Positions 1-9,000 of a DNA stretch of 29,519 bases are shown in pieces (positions within the stretch are counted from its first letter, which is position 1; every line of letters starts with the position of its first letter). The stretch covers positions 1-29,519 of IMG/VR virus record IMGVR_UViG_3300031787_000611; one strand, written 5' to 3'. This DNA comes from a virus. The notes under the pieces were generated by a model. That model had not been told where the DNA came from. It did no database searches and was given only the letters and a program-made list of their open reading frames with translations. A program made the translations under genes and the position numbers.

Positions 1-498
1 ATCTGTTGTAAGTAGAAAATCAATATCGGATAGATATGATTTAACCATAGAATATTGTAAAAGTTCAACTGAATTGAAATAATATAAATCATTTAAAAAT
101 AGTTGATATTTAATACTAAACATTCCACCAGAGATGGAACTAGTATCAAATTTAAATACATTTTCAATACCAATTACTGAATCTGGAACTTGAATATAAT
201 TTGAAGACTCATACCAATTATAGGTTGTTCCAGTTGTCGATGTTGCTGTTGATGTTGTAATTCCAGGTCCTCTTGGAGACTTTGAAGTTGCTTTACCCTT
301 ATCAATATCATCTTGTGTTATTTGATATTTTAAATACATTCTCTCAACACCATCAAAGTGGCGTTCATTGAAGTATTGAAGGGCATCGTCAACCAAATCA
401 TCTATTTGATCGTCATCGACGTTAATTTCCAGCACAGGCGCTCCCAGGCGCCTTAGACAGTAATCAATAAGTTCTTGCCTACTTGCTGGTTTTGCCAT
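1..498 (-). CDS. gp13: Neck / head-completion protein gp13, N-terminal 166 residues (cut by window edge)
   Basis: The reading frame opens at ATG 498-496 and is still open at base 1, so only the N-terminal 166 residues are visible. Residues about 9-45 contain LRRLGAP, then a DDDQIDDLVDDAL helix and FNERHFDGV. This matches the start of T4 gp13 as I recall it (LRRLGAP, then DQI, then HFDGV). In T4, gp13 and gp14 form the neck that closes the filled head and takes the tail. A low-complexity Ser/Thr stretch lies at residues about 65-80. The start follows the stop of the coiled-coil gene by 8 bases, with a weak AAGAGAA ribosome-binding-like stretch. Position also fits, because in T4 gene 13 follows the baseplate and fibre genes. 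The C-terminal part cannot be judged. Confidence 0.87.
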   Translation of the reverse strand, partial: MAKPASRQELIDYCLRRLGAPVLEINVDDDQIDDLVDDALQYFNERHFDGVERMYLKYQITQDDIDKGKATSKSPRGPGITTSTATSTTGTTYNWYESSNYIQVPDSVIGIENVFKFDTSSISGGMFSIKYQLFLNDLYYFNSVELLQYSMVKSYLSDIDFLLTTD

Positions 499-506
499 TT
501 TTCTCT

Positions 507-719
507 TTACTCTTCAGATTCTTTGGATTTCTTCAACTCATCATACTTATTTTGAAGTTCAAGATTTGCTGCTAAAAGTTCATTTTTTTCTTGAGCAAAA
601 TCATCAGATAAAGTTTGGAGTTTTGCTTCTAACAAAACATTTTGATTTGTTAGTGTTGATAATTTTTGATTATACAAACGCACTAAAACATTAATATCAA
701 CTTCACTATCTCTGGTCAT
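507..719 (-). CDS. Small coiled-coil protein, hypothetical (70 aa)
   Basis: A 70-residue protein, ATG at 719, stop at 507. From about residue 17 to 66 it is almost continuous helix with leucines at heptad-like spacing and many charged residues (Glu, Lys, Asp, Gln), so a coiled coil is likely. It has no signal peptide or membrane segment. It starts 3 bases after the stop of the fibre-like gene and ends 8 bases before gp13, so it is surely co-transcribed with them. Similar short coiled-coil genes next to gp13 are, to my recollection, common in marine T4-like phages, but no function is known to me. A role in virion assembly or as a fibre or neck accessory is inference from position only. Confidence 0.75.
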   Translation of the reverse strand: MTRDSEVDINVLVRLYNQKLSTLTNQNVLLEAKLQTLSDDFAQEKNELLAANLELQNKYDELKKSKESEE

Positions 720-722
720 AAA

Positions 723-2402
723 TCAAAAAGTTCCCCCGTCAAGAGTTGATGTCCAATGTGGCTTATTAGTATATATGGTAGAAACAGTGGAGGGTGTTAT
801 AGAGAGATTTTGAATTGCTCCATTATCACCTTCTTTTCTGATATTATAAGTATTTGTAAATGTACCCTCAACACCAATAAGACTTACTGAAACTAATGTT
901 CCACCAGTTTCAACAATACCATATGCACCACTAGTATCTTGTTTGATGATATCCCCAGCAGTTACTGAGATTGAAGATGGTAATGATAAAGTAACTTTTG
1001 TGATAGCAGTTAATATCTGCTTAGATGTGATTACTGGTGATGATGGATTATTTGTAGAAGTCTGCAGTCCATCAGAATCAAAATATACAACACCGTGAGT
1101 GTTAAAATCACCAGTTTGGTAGTAAATACCCTTAACATCAAGATATCCTCTTGTCCCAGTTACATTTCCAGGAGATGTAATTGTGGAATCTGGAATATAA
1201 GTCCATGATCTTGCTGGTGCGGCACTACCAGTATTTGTACCATCAATATAACCAAAAAATCCAGTCTTATTGTTTGCTGTACCTACGCCAGTATTATAAT
1301 CAAAAGCAACACCACGATCAGTATTAGTATCAAATGCGTGTGTAATTGTTAATTGTGTAGTTGTACTAATACCAGCAGTTGTGGTTCCTTCAATTGTGAT
1401 AATTTTTGTGGTACTATTGTATGCTGTAATAGTCGTTATACCACTATTTGGTAATGATGCACTACCTTGAATAATATCACCAGTGTTGATGCCAACTACA
1501 GAATCAATAGTAATTGTAGAAACACCAGATGCCACTGGCGACATAACAGTTCTAGTGCTTGTTACGTCACCGATAACAATTATTGGATCATTAATTGATA
1601 GAACTGTTGAATTTACAGATGTGGTTGTTCCATCAACATGTAGATTTCCTTTAATAACAACTGTTCCATCACTACTTAATCCATCAGGATATGGATCAAT
1701 GTATAGAGTGTCACCACTACCGGACAATGTTGATATTACATTATCTTGAATTCTAACGGAGTCAAATACTGATGTGCCACTAATGTTTATTGAACCACCA
1801 ACATTGAGATTTTTTTCAATTCCAACACCACCCTCAACTACAAGAGCACCGGTGTCTTTATTGGTAGACTCAGTTATATCGCCAATGTTAATTGCTACGC
1901 CATCGGCAAATGCCCAATCAGCACCTTCTATTTCAAATCTATTATCAGTTGCTTCATCATATCTAAGTTTTACATCTTTATCATTACCAAAACTTAGATA
2001 ATTATCATCGACAATATTAACTTCACCAGTTCCATTTGGATCTAAAACAATATCACCATCAGTGTTAGTTGATAATAATGTATTACCATCAAGACGTAAG
2101 TTATCTACGTTCCACTGATCTACTTTTCTATTACTATCAAGAACAGCAACTATACCACCATCACTATTTCTTGTATTTGAAACCCCAGCAACAGTACCTG
2201 GTTGGTGCTCCATCATGGAGGTGTAATAATATCCACCTACTGGATTTACATTATTACCATCATCACCAACATAAATTCTATCTTTATATTGATTAAGACC
2301 CCCGTAACTTCCAATACCTGTTACATATGCTAATTCACCCCAATTTAGACTGGAAGGTTTGTTAGTACCTGAGGATCTTTTGATCCTGATAATACTTGCC
2401 AT
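723..2402 (-). CDS. Tail-fibre-like virion protein (559 aa)
   Basis: A 559-residue protein beginning at ATG 2402, directly after the stop of the 75-residue gene (TAAATG). The N terminus (MASIIRIKRSSGT, then LNWGELAY within the first 26 residues) is the arrangement seen in many phage fibre proteins, where each item is wrapped in a GELAY attachment segment. The middle has repeated beta-type phrases: LDGNTLLSTNTDGDIVLDP, a GGVGIEKNLNVGG turn near residue 195, DGTVVIKGNLHVDGTT near residue 250, and RGVAFDYNTG followed by GFFGYIDG near residues 365-390. These are typical of beta-helical or beta-prism phage fibres. No catalytic motif is visible. It ends in LDGGTF, like the upstream 75-residue protein. 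It occupies the place of the T4 gp12/fibritin region. A role in host contact is inferred; which fibre it is cannot be told. Confidence 0.78.
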   Translation of the reverse strand: MASIIRIKRSSGTNKPSSLNWGELAYVTGIGSYGGLNQYKDRIYVGDDGNNVNPVGGYYYTSMMEHQPGTVAGVSNTRNSDGGIVAVLDSNRKVDQWNVDNLRLDGNTLLSTNTDGDIVLDPNGTGEVNIVDDNYLSFGNDKDVKLRYDEATDNRFEIEGADWAFADGVAINIGDITESTNKDTGALVVEGGVGIEKNLNVGGSINISGTSVFDSVRIQDNVISTLSGSGDTLYIDPYPDGLSSDGTVVIKGNLHVDGTTTSVNSTVLSINDPIIVIGDVTSTRTVMSPVASGVSTITIDSVVGINTGDIIQGSASLPNSGITTITAYNSTTKIITIEGTTTAGISTTTQLTITHAFDTNTDRGVAFDYNTGVGTANNKTGFFGYIDGTNTGSAAPARSWTYIPDSTITSPGNVTGTRGYLDVKGIYYQTGDFNTHGVVYFDSDGLQTSTNNPSSPVITSKQILTAITKVTLSLPSSISVTAGDIIKQDTSGAYGIVETGGTLVSVSLIGVEGTFTNTYNIRKEGDNGAIQNLSITPSTVSTIYTNKPHWTSTLDGGTF

Positions 2403-2630
2403 TTAGAAATTTCCCCCGTTGATGTCTAAATTCTGTGTTGCCCCTGGTGTAAGGGTTAATGTAGCGTCCCATTTTCTAGTGGCACCATTATAAACTAGAA
2501 CCATACCATCAAGCAAATTTGTGGCATTAACATCACTAAGTTCAGACAAAGAAAGACCTTGAGCACCAGCAAGTGAAGATATAACTTTTACTGCGGGTTG
2601 TTGCCCTAATCTGACCTTAATTTCTGCCAT
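2403..2630 (-). CDS. Small fibre-type virion protein (75 aa)
   Basis: A 75-residue protein, ATG at 2630, stop at 2403, immediately followed by the fibre-like gene. Its central segment (LSELSDVNATNLLDGMVLVYN, then a TRKWDA tail) is a phrase found again and again in phage tail-fibre proteins, where it forms a short beta unit. It ends in LDINGGNF, close to the LDGGTF ending of its neighbour. This suggests a small fibre or a fibre-associated structural protein rather than an enzyme. No Shine-Dalgarno sequence precedes the start, but a T4-late-type promoter lies 26 bases upstream, so this gene opens a transcription unit with the 559-residue fibre gene, the coiled-coil gene and gp13. The virion role is inferred. 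Confidence 0.75.
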   Translation of the reverse strand: MAEIKVRLGQQPAVKVISSLAGAQGLSLSELSDVNATNLLDGMVLVYNGATRKWDATLTLTPGATQNLDINGGNF

Positions 2631-2656
2631 TTATAAACAGTTCAGGATCTAAAATA

Positions 2657-2664
2657 TATTTATA
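2657..2664 (-). promoter_or_regulatory. Late promoter TATAAATA upstream of the 75-aa fibre gene
   Basis: An exact TATAAATA octamer on the minus strand, the T4 late promoter core (recognised through gp55 in T4). It ends 26 bases before ATG 2630 and overlaps the TAA stop of the 66-residue gene (2662-2660). The gap between the two genes is otherwise only 29 bases. Confidence 0.65.
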
Positions 2665-2860
2665 CTTGATCAAATCCGATAGATTCAAATGAAGTACCAA
2701 AAGAAGAAATGACTTCTTGTTGTTTAAAATAAAGTTTTATATAAGATTTTGCAATATTTCTAAGAGTATCTACACAATCAATACTATCAATTTCAGATGC
2801 AGTTTTGAAATATTCAAAACTTTTGCTAAGATTTTCTAAATTAATTTTGTCCGGATCCAT
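2660..2860 (-). CDS. Hypothetical small protein (66 aa)
   Basis: A 66-residue protein with ATG at 2860 and TAA at 2662-2660. It appears helical and acidic in its first half (a DPDKINLENL opening), with IDCVDTLRNIAKSYIKLYFKQ in the middle, and has no recognisable catalytic motif, signal peptide or membrane segment. The start is supported by AAGGGAG at 2868-2874, 7 bases upstream, which lies inside the end of the preceding gene; the two coding regions overlap by 20 bases (2841-2860). That overlap with its own ribosome-binding site indicates translational coupling. I do not recognise the family. Its position between the DUF4815-type protein and the fibre genes suggests a virion or assembly role, but this is inference. 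Confidence 0.65.
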   Translation of the reverse strand: MDPDKINLENLSKSFEYFKTASEIDSIDCVDTLRNIAKSYIKLYFKQQEVISSFGTSFESIGFDQV

Positions 2861-3065
2861 TAATTAACTCCCTTAATAAAGATTTAATTTCTTCAATATC
2901 AGATTTGATCTGATCTATTTCATTTTTTTCTTTTTGTTTTTGTTCTTTTATCCGCATATAGTTATTATAGGCAGACTTGTCTTTATTCAGTATAGCACCT
3001 GTATTTCTATCCCTGAAGAGGTTATTGTAACCTTCAACAGGGATTAGATTGTTATTATCATTCAT
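2841..3065 (-). CDS. Conserved-type hypothetical protein with C-terminal coiled coil (74 aa)
   Basis: I place the start at ATG 3065, giving 74 residues. A TTG-initiated extension to 3080 would overlap the end of the upstream gene and adds only five unlikely residues. The N-terminal third reads LIPVEGYNNLFRDRNTGAI, then a SAYNNYM phrase; from about residue 37 on it is a charged helix (KEQKQKEKNEIDQIKSDIEEIK) with coiled-coil character, ending in LLRELING. I recall proteins with the same VEGxxNLxRDxxTGAI opening and a helical tail as common small genes in marine T4-like phages, always without a known function. It starts 1 base after the stop of the 2533-residue virion gene (3067) and overlaps the 66-residue gene by 20 bases. 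Confidence 0.75.
   Translation of the reverse strand: MNDNNNLIPVEGYNNLFRDRNTGAILNKDKSAYNNYMRIKEQKQKEKNEIDQIKSDIEEIKSLLRELINGSGQN
2868..2874 (-). promoter_or_regulatory. Ribosome-binding site for the 66-aa gene
   Basis: AAGGGAG on the minus strand, 7 bases before ATG 2860 and within the 3' end of the upstream coding region. It is one of the few strong Shine-Dalgarno sequences in the window, and it fixes the start of the overlapping 66-residue gene. Confidence 0.6.
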
Positions 3066-3066
3066 A

Positions 3067-6000
3067 TTATGCAAGAGCAATACATCTAAAATCTTTAAGT
3101 TTTACTGGGGTTGATTCATTTATTGATGACATTACTATTTTAATAGCAAACCCATTAAATTGATCTAGATTATTTGCTGTAAATTGGTACTCTGAGTATG
3201 ATACTGGATCATTAGGTGTTACAAAAGCATCTGCTCTTCCACTATTTTTACTTAGGTCAATAACGCGATCACCAAATCCATCACCATCAGTATCAATTAA
3301 ATTATCATATCCTGGGAATGGAATATAACTCTGAGAGATATCAGTAGAATCTGCTTTAAATAGGCGATAGAAAACTCTAAAATCTGCTCCTTCCTGTCTA
3401 TTTGCAGCAACTAGAACTCTCAAACTAGTTGCTGGTTGAGCAAGAGAGATTATTTCAGTAACAAATACAGATCCATGTGGATCATTATTAATTTGATTTG
3501 ATCTAGAATCATCTACGTAATTGGAAATTGGATTATTAGACCTATTTCTACCAAGAATAAAAGTAGCATTTTGAATATCCATCACTGGGGATAAATTTTC
3601 ATCCTCTGTTTTAAAATCAACTTTTAAAGTTAAAGATTTATTTGATGGTAATGTCGTTAATCTTGTGGTTTCATTGATCTTCGAAGCAACCATTCTAGGT
3701 GTTGGATAGTGAACTACCGTATTCAGAGGAATGGGGTTATAACCTTGATCTAAGAATGAAACTTCCGACCCTCCCGCACTTGTTCCAGAAATAGTTCTAA
3801 GTTGTGCAGATGCTGATGTTCCTTTACCTGGGGTAATTACATTAAACATCGGTTGAATAGAACTAAATTGGTGATTCTGAGAAACACTTACTACATCTCC
3901 TCCAAATCCTTTCTTGGTTGCAAAATTAACCATATTGCTACCACTAGATCTATTTGTTGGTGTAGTTCTATCAAACTCTAAGAAATAATTGTCGAGATTG
4001 GAATTTTCTACATTGTAGTATGTTGAAGGTATATCATGAGTTTTATTAATTCTCATGAGAGAAACGCCATTTACTTCATATGGTTGTATAAAATCGTCAG
4101 ATGCATGTGTTGTCTTAACTGTGCCATTTAATGATCTACCATCAATCGAAAGAGTTCCTGCATTTCCAGAAACTTGGGTTATATTACTATAAGATACAAC
4201 CTCATTCTGTATCAATGCATATCCACGACTTGTTGTTATTCCTTCAAATGTTGCAAATATTGTTGTATTTGCAACAGATACTACAGTATCATTTAAACCA
4301 AATGGTGCAGTAAGAGTTGTTTTTTCTCTATCTGGGAAAACATCTTTAATTTCAATCTTGTTATTTCCACCATGATGTGCATGATTATATTGTTTAATTC
4401 TAAAAACATTTCCAGAATATTCATCGGAAATAAGAGTTGATGAAGATACTGTTGCACCAGCAGTAGTTCTTGATGATTCTGAATTTGGATTTGTATAATA
4501 AACAAGAGTTGCACTGTTTGTAAAGTTTTCACCCTGAACATTAGTAAGATAAATTGAATCAGCAGCACCACATGTTTTAACTCCAATCTTAGCACCACTA
4601 CCACCACCAACACTAGTTGAAGTAATTCCTAAAATTTCACCAGTTACATATCCGTTTCCTGTTGAAGTAATATTAACACCAGAAACTACAGAACCAGAGA
4701 CAGTGATTGTTGCTTGAGCACCTGTTCCTTTGCCACTAATTGAATATAATGGAACTGAGGTATATGTTCCATTAGAATATCCAACTCCAACAGCAACAAT
4801 ACCGACAGAATTAGTTCCTGTTGCAAAAATTGGGCCACCAAGATTTTCAACAATACCAGTAACACTTGGACTTGTTCCCTCACCAATCTTGGTACTTAAA
4901 ACAACGGCAGGGTTTAAAGTTCCTGAGATTGATAATTTTAATTTTCTTGGTAAACCTTCAATTGGATTACTTACAAGTGTCTGAACATTTGTTCCTCCAG
5001 GTGTAAGATCTGTATTATAGAATGTTAAAGTTCCTGATGGGACAAATTTAGCTTTATAAAGTTTAAATGTAAGATCTTGATATTGGCTAGCAGTCCAAAT
5101 AGTTCCATTTTGAGATTTGAACAAACTACCACCAATATATTGTTTAGTAACAATTACATTTTGAGAATCTGGGAGATTTTGGGTTTTAACAGTTTTCTTA
5201 CCCATTGTGGCAGTCCACATTTCATAGGCATCAGATGCTGGTGAAAGAATTACAATTGCATATTCTCTACCTGCTTCCAAGAATACAGGGGATGGGAAGC
5301 GAATTCTAGTTGGAACTGGTTCTGGAATAGTTGGTTTGGCGTATACACCCCAACTAGTGTCCATCAAAATCTCTTTCATTCTTGGTCCAATGACGCCAGT
5401 ATATACATTTTCTAAGAAATATCTAATATCAGCATCTGAGAATCCTTGCGATTTAGCGTATGGATAGTCAACTTCATAACCAAATTGACCTGGAGTAGAA
5501 CCACTTGCTGCATCATCAAATCCAGCCATGCTCTTAACACCAAACGTTGTCTCAGCAATGTTTATTTGATCAGGATTTAATGCAACTTGCGTATAATCTT
5601 GAACAAGGAATGAAGTTGGAGTTCCAAGTTCAACAGTTCTAAGTTCTACATAAATCTTTGCTTGAGGATCCTTTGCTGCAAAATATAAATCAAATGATGT
5701 TAAAAATACTCCTTTACCATCAACAGTAAATGATTGTGCAAGAGGATCTCTATGAACTGCTTTTGTTTGAACTTGAACTTCTGTTGGTTTAGCTGCTGGT
5801 GGGGGTGGATTTCTAACAGAAACTCTACTTGTCTCCTGAGTTAAGATAGTTCCAGATCCACTATATGTACCAAGTGCTTCACTAGCAAATACTGTAGATC
5901 CAGGTAAAGGTGTAACTCCTGGTGGTACAGCAGTAACTTTTACAGTTTTTGTTCCACTAGTAACTTTGGATAGTGGAGGTGGATTTGAATTTGGATCTCT

Positions 6001-9000
6001 GAAGAAGAAGTTTCCAATAACATCGCCCCAATTATCAGTTATTAATTCTGCTCTTGTAATTTTTGCAACAGCACCGCTAGTTTCACCGACAATAATTGCA
6101 CCATTTGTTACATATCCATAGTATTTTTCTTCGGTAGCAAGAACTCTAACACCAAAATTAATTAATTTTGATGTTGCAGAATAAGAATCCCCAGGAGATG
6201 GCCTTGTTTTATCATAGGGATCAACAGTATAAGTTTCAACAAGTACGTCTGGTGCTCCTAATCCAGCCCCAATATCTGGTCTAGAAGTATCTCCAAATTT
6301 ATGATTTGGTTTTTGAATTCTAATGTATCCAATTTGTTTATTACCAACAAACGAATAAATACGAGCGTTTTCAAAAACTTGGAAAGTTCCAGATTGCATT
6401 TCAATTTCACAAAGTTTTGGAATAATATCAACTTGCTGACTATCCAAATAATGATAATGTTTTGTAAATGGTCTTAATCCATTTGCCGCAAAATATACGT
6501 TTCTTGAACGCATAAATGGATCAACATTTCCACTAATCTTTACATCTTCTACATAATTAAATTCTCTTGAAGGACCAGTTAATTTTGGTGTATATTGAGT
6601 AGTAGTTGTAGTAGTTGTAGTAACTAAAGTTCCACGTCCATGACCAGGATGTGGACCATTAAATTCTGTTACTGCTTGATTGACTGATGTATTTGCTTCT
6701 TGTACCCAATTTGCTCCCGTAGATTCGGTTCTATGTTCATCGATATAAATTGTTCTAACCCAGTTATCCGCTGCTGGATCTAATACTACTCCTCCGACAA
6801 AAACAATAACGTTAAAAGGATTGACATTTTCAACATTAGTTGCATGTGGTTGATCAATCCAATCAACTTCTGTATATGCTAATGTTAACAGATCACCAGT
6901 TTTTTGAATATTTGGATCTAATAGTTTTAAGTTTTGTGTAATATCAGTCGTTGAACGATCAATACCAGGATCTAATGCTAATTCAGCAGGAATTGACCAA
7001 AAATCAACAGGAGTAATTGCAGTTGGATCTGATTTACTAATGTCAATGGTCGTATATCTCATATCAGCAAGAGATTTGTCTTTGAAACTAGTAACAACAA
7101 ATCCAGATTTAAATCTATTGAGACCATTTGCATCAACAACTTCAAGAGTTTGTGCTTTAAGTTCAAGCATACTCAAACTTGTAATATCTTCTAAATTCTC
7201 AATTCTCTGCTCAAGTTTTCCAATATCTCTCATAGTAAATCTTCTATTATCTCTCAATAAGATTTTTGGATCCTTTTGAGGATTATAAAGATATGCTGGA
7301 TAACTAATTTGAGCTAACTCCATTGCATCATCTGAAAGAAATGGAGCGCGAGGAGTATCATTTGGGTCTCCTTGAACAATTTCAACTTCACCAAAACGAT
7401 TGACAGTTACTAAATCAACTCTTGGTAAGTAATAACTATATCCAATAAATGAAGTTTCATCCGGAGAAATTACATATCTAAAAGTACTTTCATATGATCT
7501 CGAACTAAATGCAAATGGTGATGCACTTGTTGTTGAAGGATCAAACTCTTGAACTCTTGGTCTAAAATCAAGAACATCTGTTGCTCTAATTTGATCAGGA
7601 ATTGTTGGAATATCTTTTGAATATCTATCCTGAGTATATGAATTTACCGTAAATAAATCTCCACTATTTCCTGATGCTACCTTATAATAATCGAAGATAA
7701 CTAATAATTGGCGAGATGGAGTAGAACTTCCTACCTTTCTTCTTATTCTAGAATAATCGCAGTATTGATTTTTATGCGATTTATCTAAAGTATAATCATT
7801 AGTTTTATTAATATAACTACCAGGTGTTATTTGTTGTATTACAGCATTAACGGAAGATTCTTTGAATACAACAGTTTCTCCAACTTCAAATTTACTTTCA
7901 TTTAAAGGTACAAATTCTATTGTTGCTGCTGCCTTATTAACAATCTGGGCAACCGCTCTGCTAGTTTGTCCTACTATTTGTTCACCTGTAATTGCATTAG
8001 TATCTAATGATAACCCAGTAGCAAATGTTAATTTATCTAAAACTGGTGTTGATGTATTTGTTGACTCGTATATTGCACGAACATTAACAACATCAGGAAC
8101 ATTTAAAGATATTTCATTATCTTCAACTCTTAGACCATAATACTTACTTGTGGTTAGACCAGATGAGGATGATCCAATCTGTGTTGAAATTCCACTAGTT
8201 CTAGTGACTGATATTTGCTTACTTCTTATAAATTCTTTTGATTTATTTGTAACCTGTCTTTTCTTTAATGTAACAATAACAGTTACATTTGATTGGCCCG
8301 TCCTTAATCCTGTAAAAGTAATTGAGTTGCCATTAGATCCAAGTGTGAACTTTCCAGAATTTAATTTATCAGTGGTTCCATCACTATAATGAACTGAATA
8401 TCTTTCAGCATCAAATGCTTCAAAAAATACGCTAGTAATTCCAGATGTAGAATCTAAAGCATCTGATGTTGTAATTGTTAAAGATCCAAGTGCGCTTGTT
8501 GATTTGCCGGTAATCTGTTTTGTAATGGTAAGTTCGGATTGTGATAAATCAACAGAAGAAATGTTTTCCTTCGGCAAAATAGTATATAATGCAGATGAAT
8601 CAAGATTTGTTATTTTTGGCTCCATCAAGGAGAATACGGAATCACCATTATTGACGGTATTGGTACAAATTCCAGTTATAGCAACTCCAACTGATGCCAA
8701 ACTAATAGAAGTTCCTGATGAAGATACTGCGGTAATTCTATTAAAATTTGGATCATTTTGATTAGAAGTTTGATATCTAATAATCGCTTCACTTTTTATT
8801 CCGGTAACACCACTAAAAAATCTACCAGGAATAGATCCTAAATTTCCACCACTAATAGTTAATTTATCTGTAATAGAAAAATCTGGTGGAGTTCTTTCAT
8901 ATAAAACAGTATCTGCAAAAAAGTCAGTTTGTAATGAACTATTCAAAGAGTTTGAATCTTGATAAACTGATTTAATATCTTCTGTTGTGTATGCAATTAA

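Noticed and set aside
1483-2296. Plus-strand frames of 75 to 88 residues opposite the fibre-like gene
   Set aside because: They are antisense shadows of repetitive beta-rich coding sequence; no recognisable domain, and all other genes run on the minus strand. The same applies to the other plus-strand frames, for example at 28272-28700.
3066-3080. TTG-started extension of the 74-residue gene
   Set aside because: It overlaps the end of the upstream 2533-residue gene and adds only a few residues; the ATG at 3065 fits coupling better.
4293-4613. 106-residue minus-strand frame rich in Leu and Val inside the DUF4815-type gene
   Set aside because: It is a frame-shifted reading of the main gene's repetitive codons (Leu/Val/Gln bias typical of such shadows), with no ribosome-binding site.
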